Assembly: GCF_001434055.1 (NCBI RefSeq) | Contig: NZ_AZCZ01000002.1 | Location: 3,472-67,471, forward strand | DNA: 64,000 nt | Direction: 5' to 3' | Source: Levilactobacillus parabrevis ATCC 53295 | Lineage (GTDB): Bacteria; Bacillota; Bacilli; Lactobacillales; Lactobacillaceae | Part shown: positions 50,225 through 61,000 of the stretch, one piece after another | How positions within the stretch are numbered: the stretch's first letter is position 1 | How the letters are laid out: each line of letters starts with the position of its first letter | Notes under the pieces: generated by a model | Databases searched by the model: none | What the model saw: the letters and a program-made list of their open reading frames with translations, nothing else | What the model was told of the DNA's origin: nothing | Program-made: the position numbers and the translations under genes

Positions 50225-51607
50225 ATGGAAGAAATTAACGCAACACCACGGAAAAATTTGGGGCAATTGTTAGTCGTCAGTTCGTTGATCTTTGGGATGT
50301 TCTTTGGTTCTGGGAACTTGATTTTTCCCGTTCACTTGGGTCAGATGGCTGGATCGAATTGGTTTTTAGCAGCGTTGGGATTTGCGATTTCCGGGTCGCT
50401 GTTCCCGCTACTGGCGATTCTCGCCGTTGTTGTGACCAAGAGCGATGGCCTGCTCGACTTCGCACGACCACTGGGACGTCACTTCGCAGCCATTTTTCTC
50501 ATACTGGTTCACTTGACGATTGGTCCGTTCTTCGCCACGCCACGGACGGCCGCCACGGCTTATCAAATGGCGGTGGCATCCTTTATTCCCAAGCATTTTT
50601 CGACACTGGGCATGTTGCTCTTTACCGGTTTATTCTTTGCGGTGACCTACCTGGCTGCGACCCATCAGAACAGTTTATTGAAGATTGTGGGTAAGTACCT
50701 GAACGCCGGTTTTCTAACGTTATTGGCCATCGTCTTCCTAGTGGCTTTTATCAAACCAATGGGTAACCTCAGTCAGGCGCCGACCGCTACCTACCAGGCA
50801 AATGCCACGATCGGTGGGTTGCTGGAAGGCTACAATACATTGGACGCCGTCGCTTTGTTGGCGCTGAGTGTCACGCTGATTCATGCCATTCGTGGCTTGG
50901 GTTACCGGGGCCGGGCGTTGACGAAACTGACGGCCAAGGCTGGACTAATCAGCATCTCGCTAGAGGTCTTGATTTACTTTGGATTGGTCATGTTGGGCGC
51001 ATTGAGCATGAATCAGTTTAAACTTTCCGCAAATGGGGGGATCGCGCTTTCTCAAATCGTGGGGCATTACTTTAGCAGCGTGGGAACGTTGTTGCTGGGG
51101 GCTCTGGTCACGTTGGGTGTGCTGACGACTGCCATCGGTTTAGTTTGTTCGTTTGCCCAGGATTTCCACAAGTTATTCCCAAAGGTCAGCTACCGGGCCT
51201 GGTTACGAACGACGACGATCCTGTCCTTCCTGGTGGCCAACGCGGGCCTCGACACCATCATTTCCTGGTCGTTACCCATTCTGATGCTGATGTACCCGTT
51301 GGCCTTGGCGCTGATTCTGTTGTCACTGACTGTTTCGCAACGACCTTACGCTGGTACCGTCTACAAGGTCACGATTGCGTTCACCATTTTACCGGCAATC
51401 TTGGATATGTTGGCCAATACACCGGCCACCATCTCTGGCTTAGCCCCCATTCAACGTTTATTGACGCTGTATCACACGGCAATTCCATTTGCGAGTCTTG
51501 GCTTGGGGTGGCTGGTACCCACGCTGATTGGCTTTACCATCGGCATCATCTGGGGCCGTTTGCGCTGGGTCGGCCAACGCGGGACGCTGCCTGAGAGCAA
51601 TCGTTAA
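50225..51607 (+). CDS. brnQ: Branched-chain amino acid:cation symporter
   Basis: A Na+-coupled importer of Leu, Ile and Val in the membrane. 460 aa from ATG 50225 (AGGAGG 8 nt upstream) with about 12 helices. The family signature SSLIFGMFFGSGNLIFP opens the protein. Control by the T-box upstream ties expression to the charging of a branched-chain tRNA. A terminator follows at 51749. Confidence 0.93.
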   Translation: MEEINATPRKNLGQLLVVSSLIFGMFFGSGNLIFPVHLGQMAGSNWFLAALGFAISGSLFPLLAILAVVVTKSDGLLDFARPLGRHFAAIFLILVHLTIGPFFATPRTAATAYQMAVASFIPKHFSTLGMLLFTGLFFAVTYLAATHQNSLLKIVGKYLNAGFLTLLAIVFLVAFIKPMGNLSQAPTATYQANATIGGLLEGYNTLDAVALLALSVTLIHAIRGLGYRGRALTKLTAKAGLISISLEVLIYFGLVMLGALSMNQFKLSANGGIALSQIVGHYFSSVGTLLLGALVTLGVLTTAIGLVCSFAQDFHKLFPKVSYRAWLRTTTILSFLVANAGLDTIISWSLPILMLMYPLALALILLSLTVSQRPYAGTVYKVTIAFTILPAILDMLANTPATISGLAPIQRLLTLYHTAIPFASLGLGWLVPTLIGFTIGIIWGRLRWVGQRGTLPESNR

Positions 51608-51748
51608 AATGTGGGATAAGGGGCGGTTAGCCGGTGAGCGTTAAGGCTGATGACCGAATAGTCCTGGTTTTGGCTGGTTTAGTTATCAGGTTTAAACGGA
51701 ACTGACTGCCTTTTGGCACATGTCTCTACCATATAAGATTGGATAACA

Positions 51749-51783
51749 ACAGAGTCTGGAATTTGCCGCCAGACTCTGTTTTA
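51749..51783 (+). terminator. Terminator after brnQ
   Basis: A perfect 11-bp stem (ACAGAGTCTGG/CCAGACTCTGT) is followed by TTTT. It lies between convergent genes. Confidence 0.8.
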
Positions 51784-51793
51784 GTGACTAAGT

Positions 51794-52717
51794 TTATTGG
51801 GCGATGGCCTTGAGAAAGTCGGATTCGCCGATGATGGTGATGACCGGAAAGATGCGGTTAAGCTCCTCGGCCTTGCGAATCTTGGGTGATTTGCCATCGT
51901 TGCCGACGACCTGTGGATTGGTGTGGCCGACTACAAGAAAATTGGTCGTTGCCGTTAAGGTGTGTTGTGGGGTGCCGCCGACTGCGGTGATTTTTTGAAA
52001 GGCAGTAGCACGCGTCATGAGCTGCAAGTTACCAGTGAGTACCACGTTGCGTTGGTAGAAGAGTGCGGCGGGCGTGAATTTTTCAAAAGTTGCCGTTTTT
52101 ACATCGTGCGAGATATCCATCAGGTCGAGTACGCTGGTCTTTTGAAATTTTTTCTGTTCTAGTTGTGAGGAGACTCCCAGCTGATGAAAGCCGGCCGCGT
52201 TGAGGAGACTGTTGAGCGTGGGGACTTCGAGTTGCGCAACCAGGGACGCGATAATGTGGCCGCAGGTTTGCGCGTCGCTGAGGGCGTGATGTTCGTGGGC
52301 GTTGTGGATGCCGAAGTAGGCGGCCATATCGGCCAGACGGTGATGGGGATAGGCGATGAGTTGTTGGCAGACAATATAACTATCGAAGTATTTAAAAGGA
52401 AGCTGCGGCTGGCCGTGTTTCGCTAACGTTTGGCGTAACGCCGAGATGTCAAAATTAGTGTGGGAGACGATCAGTTGATGATCGAGCCAGCGGTGGAGGA
52501 GTGGCAACAGATCGCTAAAGGTCGGTGCGGTGGCGACTAGGTTGGCGTCGATTCCATGAATGGCGGTGTTACGGTCGGCAAACGGTTCGTGTGGGTTGAT
52601 GAGGCTGTAGAAACTATTGGTCAGCTCACCGCGTTTGAATTGGGCGATCCCGATGGCACAGATTGAGGCGCGCGAGGCGTTCGCCGTTTCGACATCGATT
52701 GCAACGTAGTCTTCCAT
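51794..52717 (-). CDS. DnaQ-like 3'-5' exonuclease fused to a BRCT domain
   Basis: 307 aa from ATG 52717 (AAAGGAG upstream). The N-terminal DEDD exonuclease domain has DVETAN (Asp8, Glu10) and later HALSDAQTC. A linker is followed by a C-terminal BRCT domain (about 215-305; VVLTGNLQLMTRATAFQKITAVGG, GKSPKIRKAEEL), as found at the end of DNA ligase. It is a probable DNA repair or RNA-processing nuclease seen widely in lactic acid bacteria. It directly precedes the BREX island, but nothing ties it functionally. Confidence 0.88.
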   Translation of the reverse strand: MEDYVAIDVETANASRASICAIGIAQFKRGELTNSFYSLINPHEPFADRNTAIHGIDANLVATAPTFSDLLPLLHRWLDHQLIVSHTNFDISALRQTLAKHGQPQLPFKYFDSYIVCQQLIAYPHHRLADMAAYFGIHNAHEHHALSDAQTCGHIIASLVAQLEVPTLNSLLNAAGFHQLGVSSQLEQKKFQKTSVLDLMDISHDVKTATFEKFTPAALFYQRNVVLTGNLQLMTRATAFQKITAVGGTPQHTLTATTNFLVVGHTNPQVVGNDGKSPKIRKAEELNRIFPVITIIGESDFLKAIAQ

Positions 52718-52828
52718 AGTTGTGAGGCTCCTTTGATTGGCCAGCAAATGTAACCCACAGTTAGCAGATTCGGACTGGACATTTTCTCCATCATACGGTA
52801 TAAAGTTAAGAAATACTAGACAATTCAC

Positions 52829-53195
52829 TATGGCCTTATTGGATAATATGGTTGCCCGATTAGGAGGTATGGGACGGTAGTGAATTTGGAAGTGCTGGTG
52901 GGGCGTGATGGACGACAGGGTGTGTTGTTTTAAATCATTTTCCGAAGAAATTGTTTGCCTTTTTGATGTCTAATTAAAATTAATGCGACAAATTTCGCTA
53001 TTTTTACATTAGTAGTAAGTGTAGGTTCTTTTTGAACTCACCGGCAATTGCTATACTTATCAATAAGTGAATTTATAATAAATTGGGGCGACGGTCGGCT
53101 AATTCTACTGAAAGTCTCGCGCTGACTGCGATTATCTTATATACTTAGAACGTGATAAGGACAAGCATTCCGATGATAGAAAGCTGGTATAAATA
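52829..53195 (+). other. Left boundary and promoter region of the BREX island
   Basis: A 367-bp AT-rich gap. Candidate -10 boxes are TATAAT at 53074-53079 and TATACT at 53140-53145, neither with a good -35. A short frame behind AGGAGG (GTG 52879, 17 codons) looks like a remnant. No BrxR-type regulator gene is present here, so control of the island is not visible. Confidence 0.4.
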
Positions 53196-53789
53196 ATGGC
53201 ACAATACAGTGCTTCAATGATTACGCATTCGTTCTGGTTTAACGAATTTTCCCAGTACCTAGAACTTCGTGAGCAAGGCATCAGTGATGATGATATTCGC
53301 GAGATGAGCGTTGATGAGAACTACTTTCAACAACAATCTAAGGCACGGTCTTTGGACATGGTGCGGGTCGTTAAACAACGTGTGGATACATTGGATGATG
53401 ATTATTTTGATCTTTTTCCATCATTGGATATGGCCAATCAGAAACTGGTTAATCTCGTCGCTAGTGTGAAGTGTAACCAGCTATTTGACGACTTCATGTA
53501 TGAGGTCTACCGGAGTGAATTGCTCCTGGGGGATGCTAAGTTACATAGTTATGAAGTAGAAGCTTTTTTTAATCAGAAGCAAGTTGATAGTCTGCAAATT
53601 GCAGCTTGGACGGAGCAGACTGTTCGGCGCTTGTCTGGGACGTTTAAGACTTTTCTCCGTGAGGCTGATTTACTCGAGGACCAGGGGGACTATGACTTGG
53701 TAAAACGACCGTTGTTGGATACACGATTAGAATTTTTATTGCAAACAAAGGGAGCTACTCGGCAACTGGCAGCTCTTTTGGGGAGATAG
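53196..53789 (+). CDS. brxA: BREX protein BrxA (DUF1819)
   Basis: The first gene of the type 1 BREX cluster. 197 aa with the DUF1819 pattern, starting MAQYSASMITHSFWFNEFSQYLELREQG; it is helical throughout. BrxA is a small helix-rich DNA-binding component needed for full defence in studied systems. The Shine-Dalgarno is weak (AGAAAG). It is followed after one base by brxB, as in other BREX operons. Confidence 0.88.
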   Translation: MAQYSASMITHSFWFNEFSQYLELREQGISDDDIREMSVDENYFQQQSKARSLDMVRVVKQRVDTLDDDYFDLFPSLDMANQKLVNLVASVKCNQLFDDFMYEVYRSELLLGDAKLHSYEVEAFFNQKQVDSLQIAAWTEQTVRRLSGTFKTFLREADLLEDQGDYDLVKRPLLDTRLEFLLQTKGATRQLAALLGR

Positions 53790-53790
53790 T

Positions 53791-54369
53791 ATGACAAATA
53801 CGACAGAAAAATTGAAGCATTTACGTGAAAAGGTTGCGGATCCCGATTTTCAGCAAAGTCGGGGACTATCCAATGAAGTTTCCTACTATATTTTAGCTTT
53901 TGCACCACAGGATCAGCCATTGGTAACCGAAGAGATTCACAGCATGGAACAGCAATTGAATCGGGAAACGATTGGCATGGACATTGTTGAGTTTAATTTA
54001 TACAACATCATGTGGGAATTGTTAGATGATATGGGCATTCGCGAAGATGTCATAGCGATGGAAGCGTCTGATGGGATTGATTATCTAACAGAGCAATTGA
54101 ATAACGCGCTGGAAATGACAAGTTCTGATAATCTGTTCGTTCAATACATGCAGCGACACTTACCTAAGGATCCGGTGATTGTGTTTGTCACTGGAATTGG
54201 CGAAATCTTCCCATTAATCCGCGCACACAAGGTGCTTAACACCATGCATCAGATCGTAAATAGCGTCCCGGTAGTCTTCTTTTATCCCGGGACGTATGAT
54301 AGTTTAAGTCTCAGTATGCTTGGTGAGTCCAAAGAGGATAACTACTACCGAGCATTTCAGATCAATTAG
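53791..54369 (+). CDS. brxB: BREX protein BrxB (DUF1788)
   Basis: 192 aa of the DUF1788 family. The segment FVTGIGEIFPLIRAHKVLN and the closing FFYPGTYDSLSLSMLG are typical. Its role within the complex is unclear, but it is required for defence and methylation in studied type 1 systems. ATG 53791 lies one base after the brxA stop, with GGGGAG inside the brxA end, so the two are translationally coupled. Confidence 0.9.
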   Translation: MTNTTEKLKHLREKVADPDFQQSRGLSNEVSYYILAFAPQDQPLVTEEIHSMEQQLNRETIGMDIVEFNLYNIMWELLDDMGIREDVIAMEASDGIDYLTEQLNNALEMTSSDNLFVQYMQRHLPKDPVIVFVTGIGEIFPLIRAHKVLNTMHQIVNSVPVVFFYPGTYDSLSLSMLGESKEDNYYRAFQIN

Positions 54370-54381
54370 GGGAGAGCCGCA

Positions 54382-57300
54382 ATGAAAATTAAAGATATTT
54401 TTGCCAAATCGATTGACCGAGATATTAAAGGGGTCATTACGATTGGCGATGAGCAAGATGCAAACGTTAAACAGGAATTAGAAGAATACGTGGTGACCAA
54501 GGAACTGGATAACCACTTCAAGGACTTCTTCGCGGCCTATGCGGAGGGCATTCACCACGATACGACTAATATGGGTGTCTGGATCTCCGGGTTCTTTGGA
54601 TCTGGGAAATCTCATTTCTTGAAAATTCTAGCTTATTTATTGGAAAACCGAGAAGTTGCTGGGAAGAAGGCCCTCGATTACTTCGTTGATGATCAGAAGA
54701 TTCACGATCAGGGAACCTTAGCTGACATGAAGTTGGCGACCACGGTGCCGAACGAGGTCATGCTGTTCAACATTGATTCCAAGGCCAAGAATGGTAATAA
54801 GTCGCAAAAGGATGCCATCCTTAATGTTTTCCTCCAGGTTTTTAACGAACAGTTGGGCTTGTTTGGCGCTGACTTTTGGATTGCTGATTTGGAACGTGAT
54901 CTGATTGCACAAGGAAAATATGACGAATTTCAAGCGAAATTTCAGGAATTGGATCGGCAACATCGCGAGTGGAAGGACGCACGTAATGCCTATGCCTTCT
55001 TGAAGGGAACCATTCGTGATACGTTGGTTGGTATTGGCTTTATGTCGACGGATGATGCCAATGGTTTTATCGACCAACTGAAGAAGGAATATCCGGTTAG
55101 CGTGGAGAGCTTTGCCAAATTAGTCAATCAATACATTGAAAAGCAAGAGCCTAACTATCACATGGTTTTTCTAGTAGATGAAGTTGGGCAATACATCGGA
55201 TCTAGTCAACAGCGGATGCTTAATCTGCAGAGTATTGTTGAAGATCTAGGGACTTACACGCATGGTAAGGCGTGGGTTATTGTCACAAGTCAACAGGCGA
55301 TTGATAAGGTGACCACCAACATTAATGGTCAAGATTTCTCCAAGATTCAGGGCCGGTTCAAGACACGGATTGCGATGTCTTCAGCAAACGTTGATGAGGT
55401 GATTCAAAAGCGACTGCTTGCAAAGACGGACAGTAGCGAGCGGTTGTTGGAAGCCACCTTTGGAGACAATCAGCACGTCATTAATAACTTAATCAGCTTT
55501 GATGGCAAAGAAGAACGGAAGCGTTACGACAACGCGAAGATGTTTGCTGATCTTTATCCGTTTGTCCCTTACCAAATCTTCCTACTGCAAGATACATTGA
55601 CGGCGATTCGGGAGAATGGGTCTGATGGAAAGCATTTGGCCAACGGTGAACGATCAATGTTGGCTGTGTTCCAGGAATCGGCACGACGTTTAGAGAATCG
55701 CGATACAAAAGTTTTAGTTCCATTTAGCATTTTCTTCCAGGGACTGAGTCACTTCTTGGATCATACCCATATGATTGTGATTCAGCGGGCACAGAACAAT
55801 GAATTGATCAATCCAACGGGGGAAGATAATCCCTTCGCTGTTCAGGTTCTGGAAACTTTGTTCATGGTAAAGTACGTTCAAGACTTTGACGCCACTTTGA
55901 ATAATTTGGTGACGCTGATGATTGATTCGATCGATACGGACCGGATTGAATTGGAAGCCAAGGTTAAACAAGCCTTGCAGGTACTGCAAGAACAAAATAT
56001 TGTTGAAAAGACCAGTAAGGGCTATGAGTTCTTAACCGATGCGGAACAGGACATCAGTAAGCAGATTCAACGGCAAAACGTGGATTCTGGAGATATCTCA
56101 CAGGCGATTGGGGAGTACCTCTTCAGCAGTGCTGCAATTTCAAAGCGCTACACCTATCCAAAGCTGAAGCAGCAGTATACCTTCGTCTTTAATCAGTGGG
56201 TGGATGATCGTCCAGTTGGTCAGACTAATCAAGATATTAACCTGAAGATTTCTACAGTTGAAAATGTAGATAATCATGAGGATATCGAATTACGACGGCA
56301 ATCGAGTTCGCCAGAACAGCCGCAGATTATTATCGATCTGCCACAGGAACGACAATATGCCGATGACCAGCAGCAAGTATTGCGGATTCAGAAGTTCATT
56401 TTAAATCCTCAGGAGCAGTCGCAGGATGCCCGTTCACAACGAATCGTGGACTTAAAGAAGACGGAGCTATCTTCGTTGAAGGCTACTGTGGCTCAGGAAC
56501 TCTTGGAGGTGCTCCAACGCGCGGACATTTACGTGCAAGGTGAGCGAATTGACGCTGGGACAAAGGATTTCTTTGCCCGGTTAGCACAGGCGCAGGAGCA
56601 GTTGATTAACGAAATCTATCGTAACTTAGACTACATTAGTGTGGTTAAGCAAGAAAGTGACGTTGTCGCGCTCTTCAAAGACACCAATGAATTAGTCAAG
56701 ACCGATGAAAATGCGCGGGCCGTTCAAGCCGTCTTGGAACGGATTAACCGCGAGTATTCGGGCCATAATAAGATCTCCTACAAGTCCATTTTAGAACGAT
56801 TCAGTAAAGTGCCTTATGGATATCGTGAGATTGATACCAAATGGTTAGTTGCCAGACTTTTCGCTGATGCTAAGCTAAAAGTTTATGTGAACGGTGAAGC
56901 ACTCAGTCTACGTGCAGAATCGTCGGCCAACGAGTTGGCCAAATACTTCCTTAAGCGGCAGTATATTGATGCTGTTCAAGTGGAACCACGCCAAGCGATT
57001 AGCGAACAGAAGAAGAAAGATCTACGAAAGGTGGCAAAGGAGGTCTTTGGCAAGGAGTCGTTTAGCGATGCCGAGGATGACACTTTGATGCACGAGTTGC
57101 AGGATGCGGTGACTCATGAACGTGATGCTGTGGCAGTTTATGCCAATAAGGATGGATTCTATCCGGGCCACGACGTTTTGCAAGACGGAATTGATCTGAT
57201 GAACAAATTGTTGGTACAGCATGATACCGATAAGTTCTATGATCTGATTAGCCAAAGACGAGAAGACCTGCTGTACTGGCATGACGAGATGGAAGACGAT

Positions 57301-58053
57301 GGTATCAATGAATTCTATCACAGTGCAACGCAACAGAAAATTTGGCAGGATGCGCATTTCCAACAGAATGTTTTCGCGCATTCCAAAGAATTTGTCACTA
57401 GTCCACAGGTCAAAGACTTGATTGCGCAAATTGATAAGATTATGCGTCAACGGCCACAGGGTAAAACTAAAAAGCTTAACGACTTGGTAGAAGCCTTTCG
57501 GACAGCATTTAGTACCGAATTCGATGCAGGCTTGGGTGACACTCAGAGTAAAATTGAGGATGAACAGGCTGCCACGGAGAGTTATGCGGAGGAGCACCAG
57601 CTAACGCGTGAATTTGAAAGCAGGATTAAGCAAGACTTTATGCACCTGTTGGAAAACGCACGGGATGCGACCACTTTAAACGAACTCTTTGTCGTGCCGC
57701 AACAAGCGCAGAAGCGACGGGAAGCTTTGACCAAAGAAATGGATCGGTTGTTGGCTATGCGGGCTGAAGCAGCAGATCGGGCGAGTCACGAGAAAGATGA
57801 TAATACAGGTAACGGTCGAAACACATTGTCTAGAGTTACACCAGGTTTAGGTTCAGGACCCGATCCTGAATCAGGCTCGACTGGTAAGGTAGTGGTAGAG
57901 AAGGAACCTAAGAATGTTAGCGCCAAAACCTTGCCGATGGATCAGACCTGGCGTTTGAGCAACTCTCAGGACATTGACGTTAAAGTTGAACAACTGAGAA
58001 CAATCCTCAAACAACAACTAAAGGATAATGGCAAAATTGATTTTGAACTGTAG
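54382..58053 (+). CDS. brxC: BREX ATPase BrxC
   Basis: A large cytoplasmic P-loop protein of 1223 aa (DUF6079 type) and a core BREX component. Walker A GFFGSGKS lies at about 70-77 in the characteristic GVWISGFFGSGKSHFLK. A Walker B-like MVFLVDEVGQY is near 262. Long helical and coiled-coil regions fill the C-terminal half, and a low-complexity Gly/Ser/Pro stretch lies near 1155-1175. It follows brxB by 12 bp. Confidence 0.93.
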   Translation: MKIKDIFAKSIDRDIKGVITIGDEQDANVKQELEEYVVTKELDNHFKDFFAAYAEGIHHDTTNMGVWISGFFGSGKSHFLKILAYLLENREVAGKKALDYFVDDQKIHDQGTLADMKLATTVPNEVMLFNIDSKAKNGNKSQKDAILNVFLQVFNEQLGLFGADFWIADLERDLIAQGKYDEFQAKFQELDRQHREWKDARNAYAFLKGTIRDTLVGIGFMSTDDANGFIDQLKKEYPVSVESFAKLVNQYIEKQEPNYHMVFLVDEVGQYIGSSQQRMLNLQSIVEDLGTYTHGKAWVIVTSQQAIDKVTTNINGQDFSKIQGRFKTRIAMSSANVDEVIQKRLLAKTDSSERLLEATFGDNQHVINNLISFDGKEERKRYDNAKMFADLYPFVPYQIFLLQDTLTAIRENGSDGKHLANGERSMLAVFQESARRLENRDTKVLVPFSIFFQGLSHFLDHTHMIVIQRAQNNELINPTGEDNPFAVQVLETLFMVKYVQDFDATLNNLVTLMIDSIDTDRIELEAKVKQALQVLQEQNIVEKTSKGYEFLTDAEQDISKQIQRQNVDSGDISQAIGEYLFSSAAISKRYTYPKLKQQYTFVFNQWVDDRPVGQTNQDINLKISTVENVDNHEDIELRRQSSSPEQPQIIIDLPQERQYADDQQQVLRIQKFILNPQEQSQDARSQRIVDLKKTELSSLKATVAQELLEVLQRADIYVQGERIDAGTKDFFARLAQAQEQLINEIYRNLDYISVVKQESDVVALFKDTNELVKTDENARAVQAVLERINREYSGHNKISYKSILERFSKVPYGYREIDTKWLVARLFADAKLKVYVNGEALSLRAESSANELAKYFLKRQYIDAVQVEPRQAISEQKKKDLRKVAKEVFGKESFSDAEDDTLMHELQDAVTHERDAVAVYANKDGFYPGHDVLQDGIDLMNKLLVQHDTDKFYDLISQRREDLLYWHDEMEDDGINEFYHSATQQKIWQDAHFQQNVFAHSKEFVTSPQVKDLIAQIDKIMRQRPQGKTKKLNDLVEAFRTAFSTEFDAGLGDTQSKIEDEQAATESYAEEHQLTREFESRIKQDFMHLLENARDATTLNELFVVPQQAQKRREALTKEMDRLLAMRAEAADRASHEKDDNTGNGRNTLSRVTPGLGSGPDPESGSTGKVVVEKEPKNVSAKTLPMDQTWRLSNSQDIDVKVEQLRTILKQQLKDNGKIDFEL

Positions 58054-58085
58054 TCAAGATTTGAGATGGAGTGAAGGAAAAGTAT

Positions 58086-61000
58086 ATGGATAAAACAGCA
58101 ATTAAAAAGTTTGCGGTTGCGGCACGTAATTCACTCATCGAAAGTATCAGGTTGAAGGCGGCAACGCTGGGAATTACTGAAACGGGTGCCAGTGACAAGC
58201 TGTCAGTCTCAACATCAGAAATTGAATATTACGTAGATGATCAACACGGAATCACAGGGCATGATATCGTGAAACGTCAAAAGCTTGTTGACGAGCTGAA
58301 TCAACGGTCACGTAAGAATGACTTTGCCACAGCATTCAATGATTTGGTCGAAGAGGTCGCCTACACGTGGTTCAACCGAATCATTGCCATTCGCTTTATG
58401 GAAGTTAACGACTATTTGCCTAGTGGTATCCGGGTGTTATCAAGCACCGAGAACCGTAATGTTCCAGATATTATGGTAAATACAGGGGATGCCGAAGAGG
58501 ATTTGGGTGGATTTACATTCAAAGAACATGCATTAATTGATCGGGCAATGGACACGGAAAAACCGAGCGACATGGACGCAGAGTACCAGATGTTATTCAT
58601 CAAACAGGCGAACGCTTTACACAAGAATCTGCCTTATTTATTCGAAACAACGAATGATTATGCAGAATTATTGTTCACTCCAAGCTATCACGATGGCGTT
58701 ATTCAGCATTTAATTACCGACGTCAGCGAGGATGATTTCAATGTGGCCGTGGGCGGTCAGGTCGAGATTATTGGGTGGCTGTATCAGTACTATAATACGG
58801 AACCACATGATCAAGTTGTGAATATTACTGGTGGCCCTGTCAAAAAGAATGACATTCCAGCCGCTACCCAATTGTTCACCACGGATTGGGTTGTTAAATA
58901 CATGGTAGATAATTCGTTGGGAAAGTATTGGCTAGAGCGACACTCCGAGAGCAATCTTAAAGATAAGCTGAAGTTTCTACTTCCCGGCGATATTGAAGTG
59001 ATTAGTGACGACGAATCAGTTGAAGATCTAAAAATCATTGATAATGCCTTGGGATCAGGCCATATTCTGGTATATGCCTTTGATGTTTTGATGGAGATCT
59101 ATCAAGAACAAGGTTACTCTGTCAGAGATGCCGCTACTCTAATTATCAAGAATAATTTATTTGGACTGGAAATTGACCAGCGGGCGTATCAATTATCGTA
59201 TTTTGCGTTGATGATGAAGGCTCGTCAATTTAATCGTCGCGCACTGCGTAAGGGCAGCTTTGAACCGAACGTTTTTGTTTTTGAAGATACCGACGATATT
59301 CCAGAAGAATTCATGACGCGGATACCTAAGGAGTCTCAAGCTGATTTGGCGGACATTATTGACAGATTCAGTAATGCACGTGAACTAGGATCAATTATCG
59401 ATTTTGATAATAAAGACTATAATTTTGAAGCTTTGCGGGATGCTATCAAATCGGTAGAGGTCGAGGGACTGGATGTTTTTGGTCTACAAGAGACGAAAGA
59501 TAAGCTATTACGAGTTCTATCGATTGCTGAAATTTTGACTAAACATTATGAAGTGGTCGTAACGAATCCACCTTACATGAACAAAATGGATGCAGCACTG
59601 AAAAAGTACGTCAAAAAGCACTATGCAGATTATTCTGGTGATCTATTCTCGGTATTTATTTTCAATAACAGTAATTTAGCTAAAGTTGGTGGCTATTCCG
59701 CCTTCATGACGCCATTCGTTTGGATGTTCATCAAGACTTATGAAAAGCTGCGGAAGTACTTAATTGAAACGAAGAAGATTGATAGTCTCATTCAGATGGA
59801 ATACTCTGCATTTGAAGAAGCAACGGTACCGATTAATACGTTTGTGATGAAGAATGTGACAAACGAGGCTGTGGGCACTTACGTGAAACTTTCAGCGTTC
59901 AAGGGTGGCATGGATGTCCAGAAGGATAAGGTTCTTGAGGCGATAGCTAACCCTGATACTAGCTACCTTTATCGAACTAACCAAGCGAACTTTGCTAAGA
60001 TTCCGGGAATGCCAATTGCTTATTGGGCTAGTGCTAACTTGATTCATGACTTTGAAGTTGGTACGCGCATGGGTGAACTAGTAGACGCTCGACAAGGTAT
60101 TGCGACGACAGACAACAAAAGATTTTTACGCATGTGGTTTGAAATACAGAAGTCGGCGATTAATTTTAATGCCACATCTACTCAGGACGCATTGTCATCA
60201 GGAATGAAGTGGTTTCCTTGCAATAAGGGAGGCGCATATCGAAAATGGTATGGAAACTATGACTATGTAATCAATTATCAAAATGATGGTTCGGAAATTA
60301 AAAATAATGTACTCAGAAAATATCCTTATTTAAAGACTCCTGACTTTGTAGTAAAAAACACTAGTTATTACTTTCGTGAAGCGATAACTTGGCCCAAAAT
60401 AACTTCAGGTCAATTTAGTGTACTGTATAGGGAAAATGGTTCTATACCGGAAACAGCTGGAAATGAAGCTTTCTCCACAGATAAGAATCAGCTGCTGTAT
60501 ATTCTCGCGTTTTTAGGCACGAAAGTAACGAATAAAATTATGCGTACGTTAAACCCAACAATAAACTCTCAAGTCGGTGACTTCAATAACGTTCCTGTTC
60601 TTTTAAGTAATGGTCTGAAGCCCATACGCATAGTAAAAGAACTTATTAACATTGCAAAAGATGATTGGGATTGCTTTGAGATCTCCTGGGACTTCAACAC
60701 TCATCCACTCCTAATCCACATCGCTGACGATAAGCGAAACGAAGTGAATGGCAAGCTTAAAAATGCGTTTAATTTATGGCAAAATGAAGCTCAAGATCGG
60801 TTTGATCAGCTCAAGGCGAATGAAGAAGAGTTAAATCGAATCTTCATTGATTTGTATGGCCTGAACGATGAACTAACACCAGAAGTAGCTGATAAGGATG
60901 TTTCTGTAAGGCTGGCTGACGAAGAACGCGACATTAAGTCTTTCCTGTCGTATTTCGTGGGTGTTGTGCTTGGTCGTTATTCATTAGATGTTGAAGGGTT

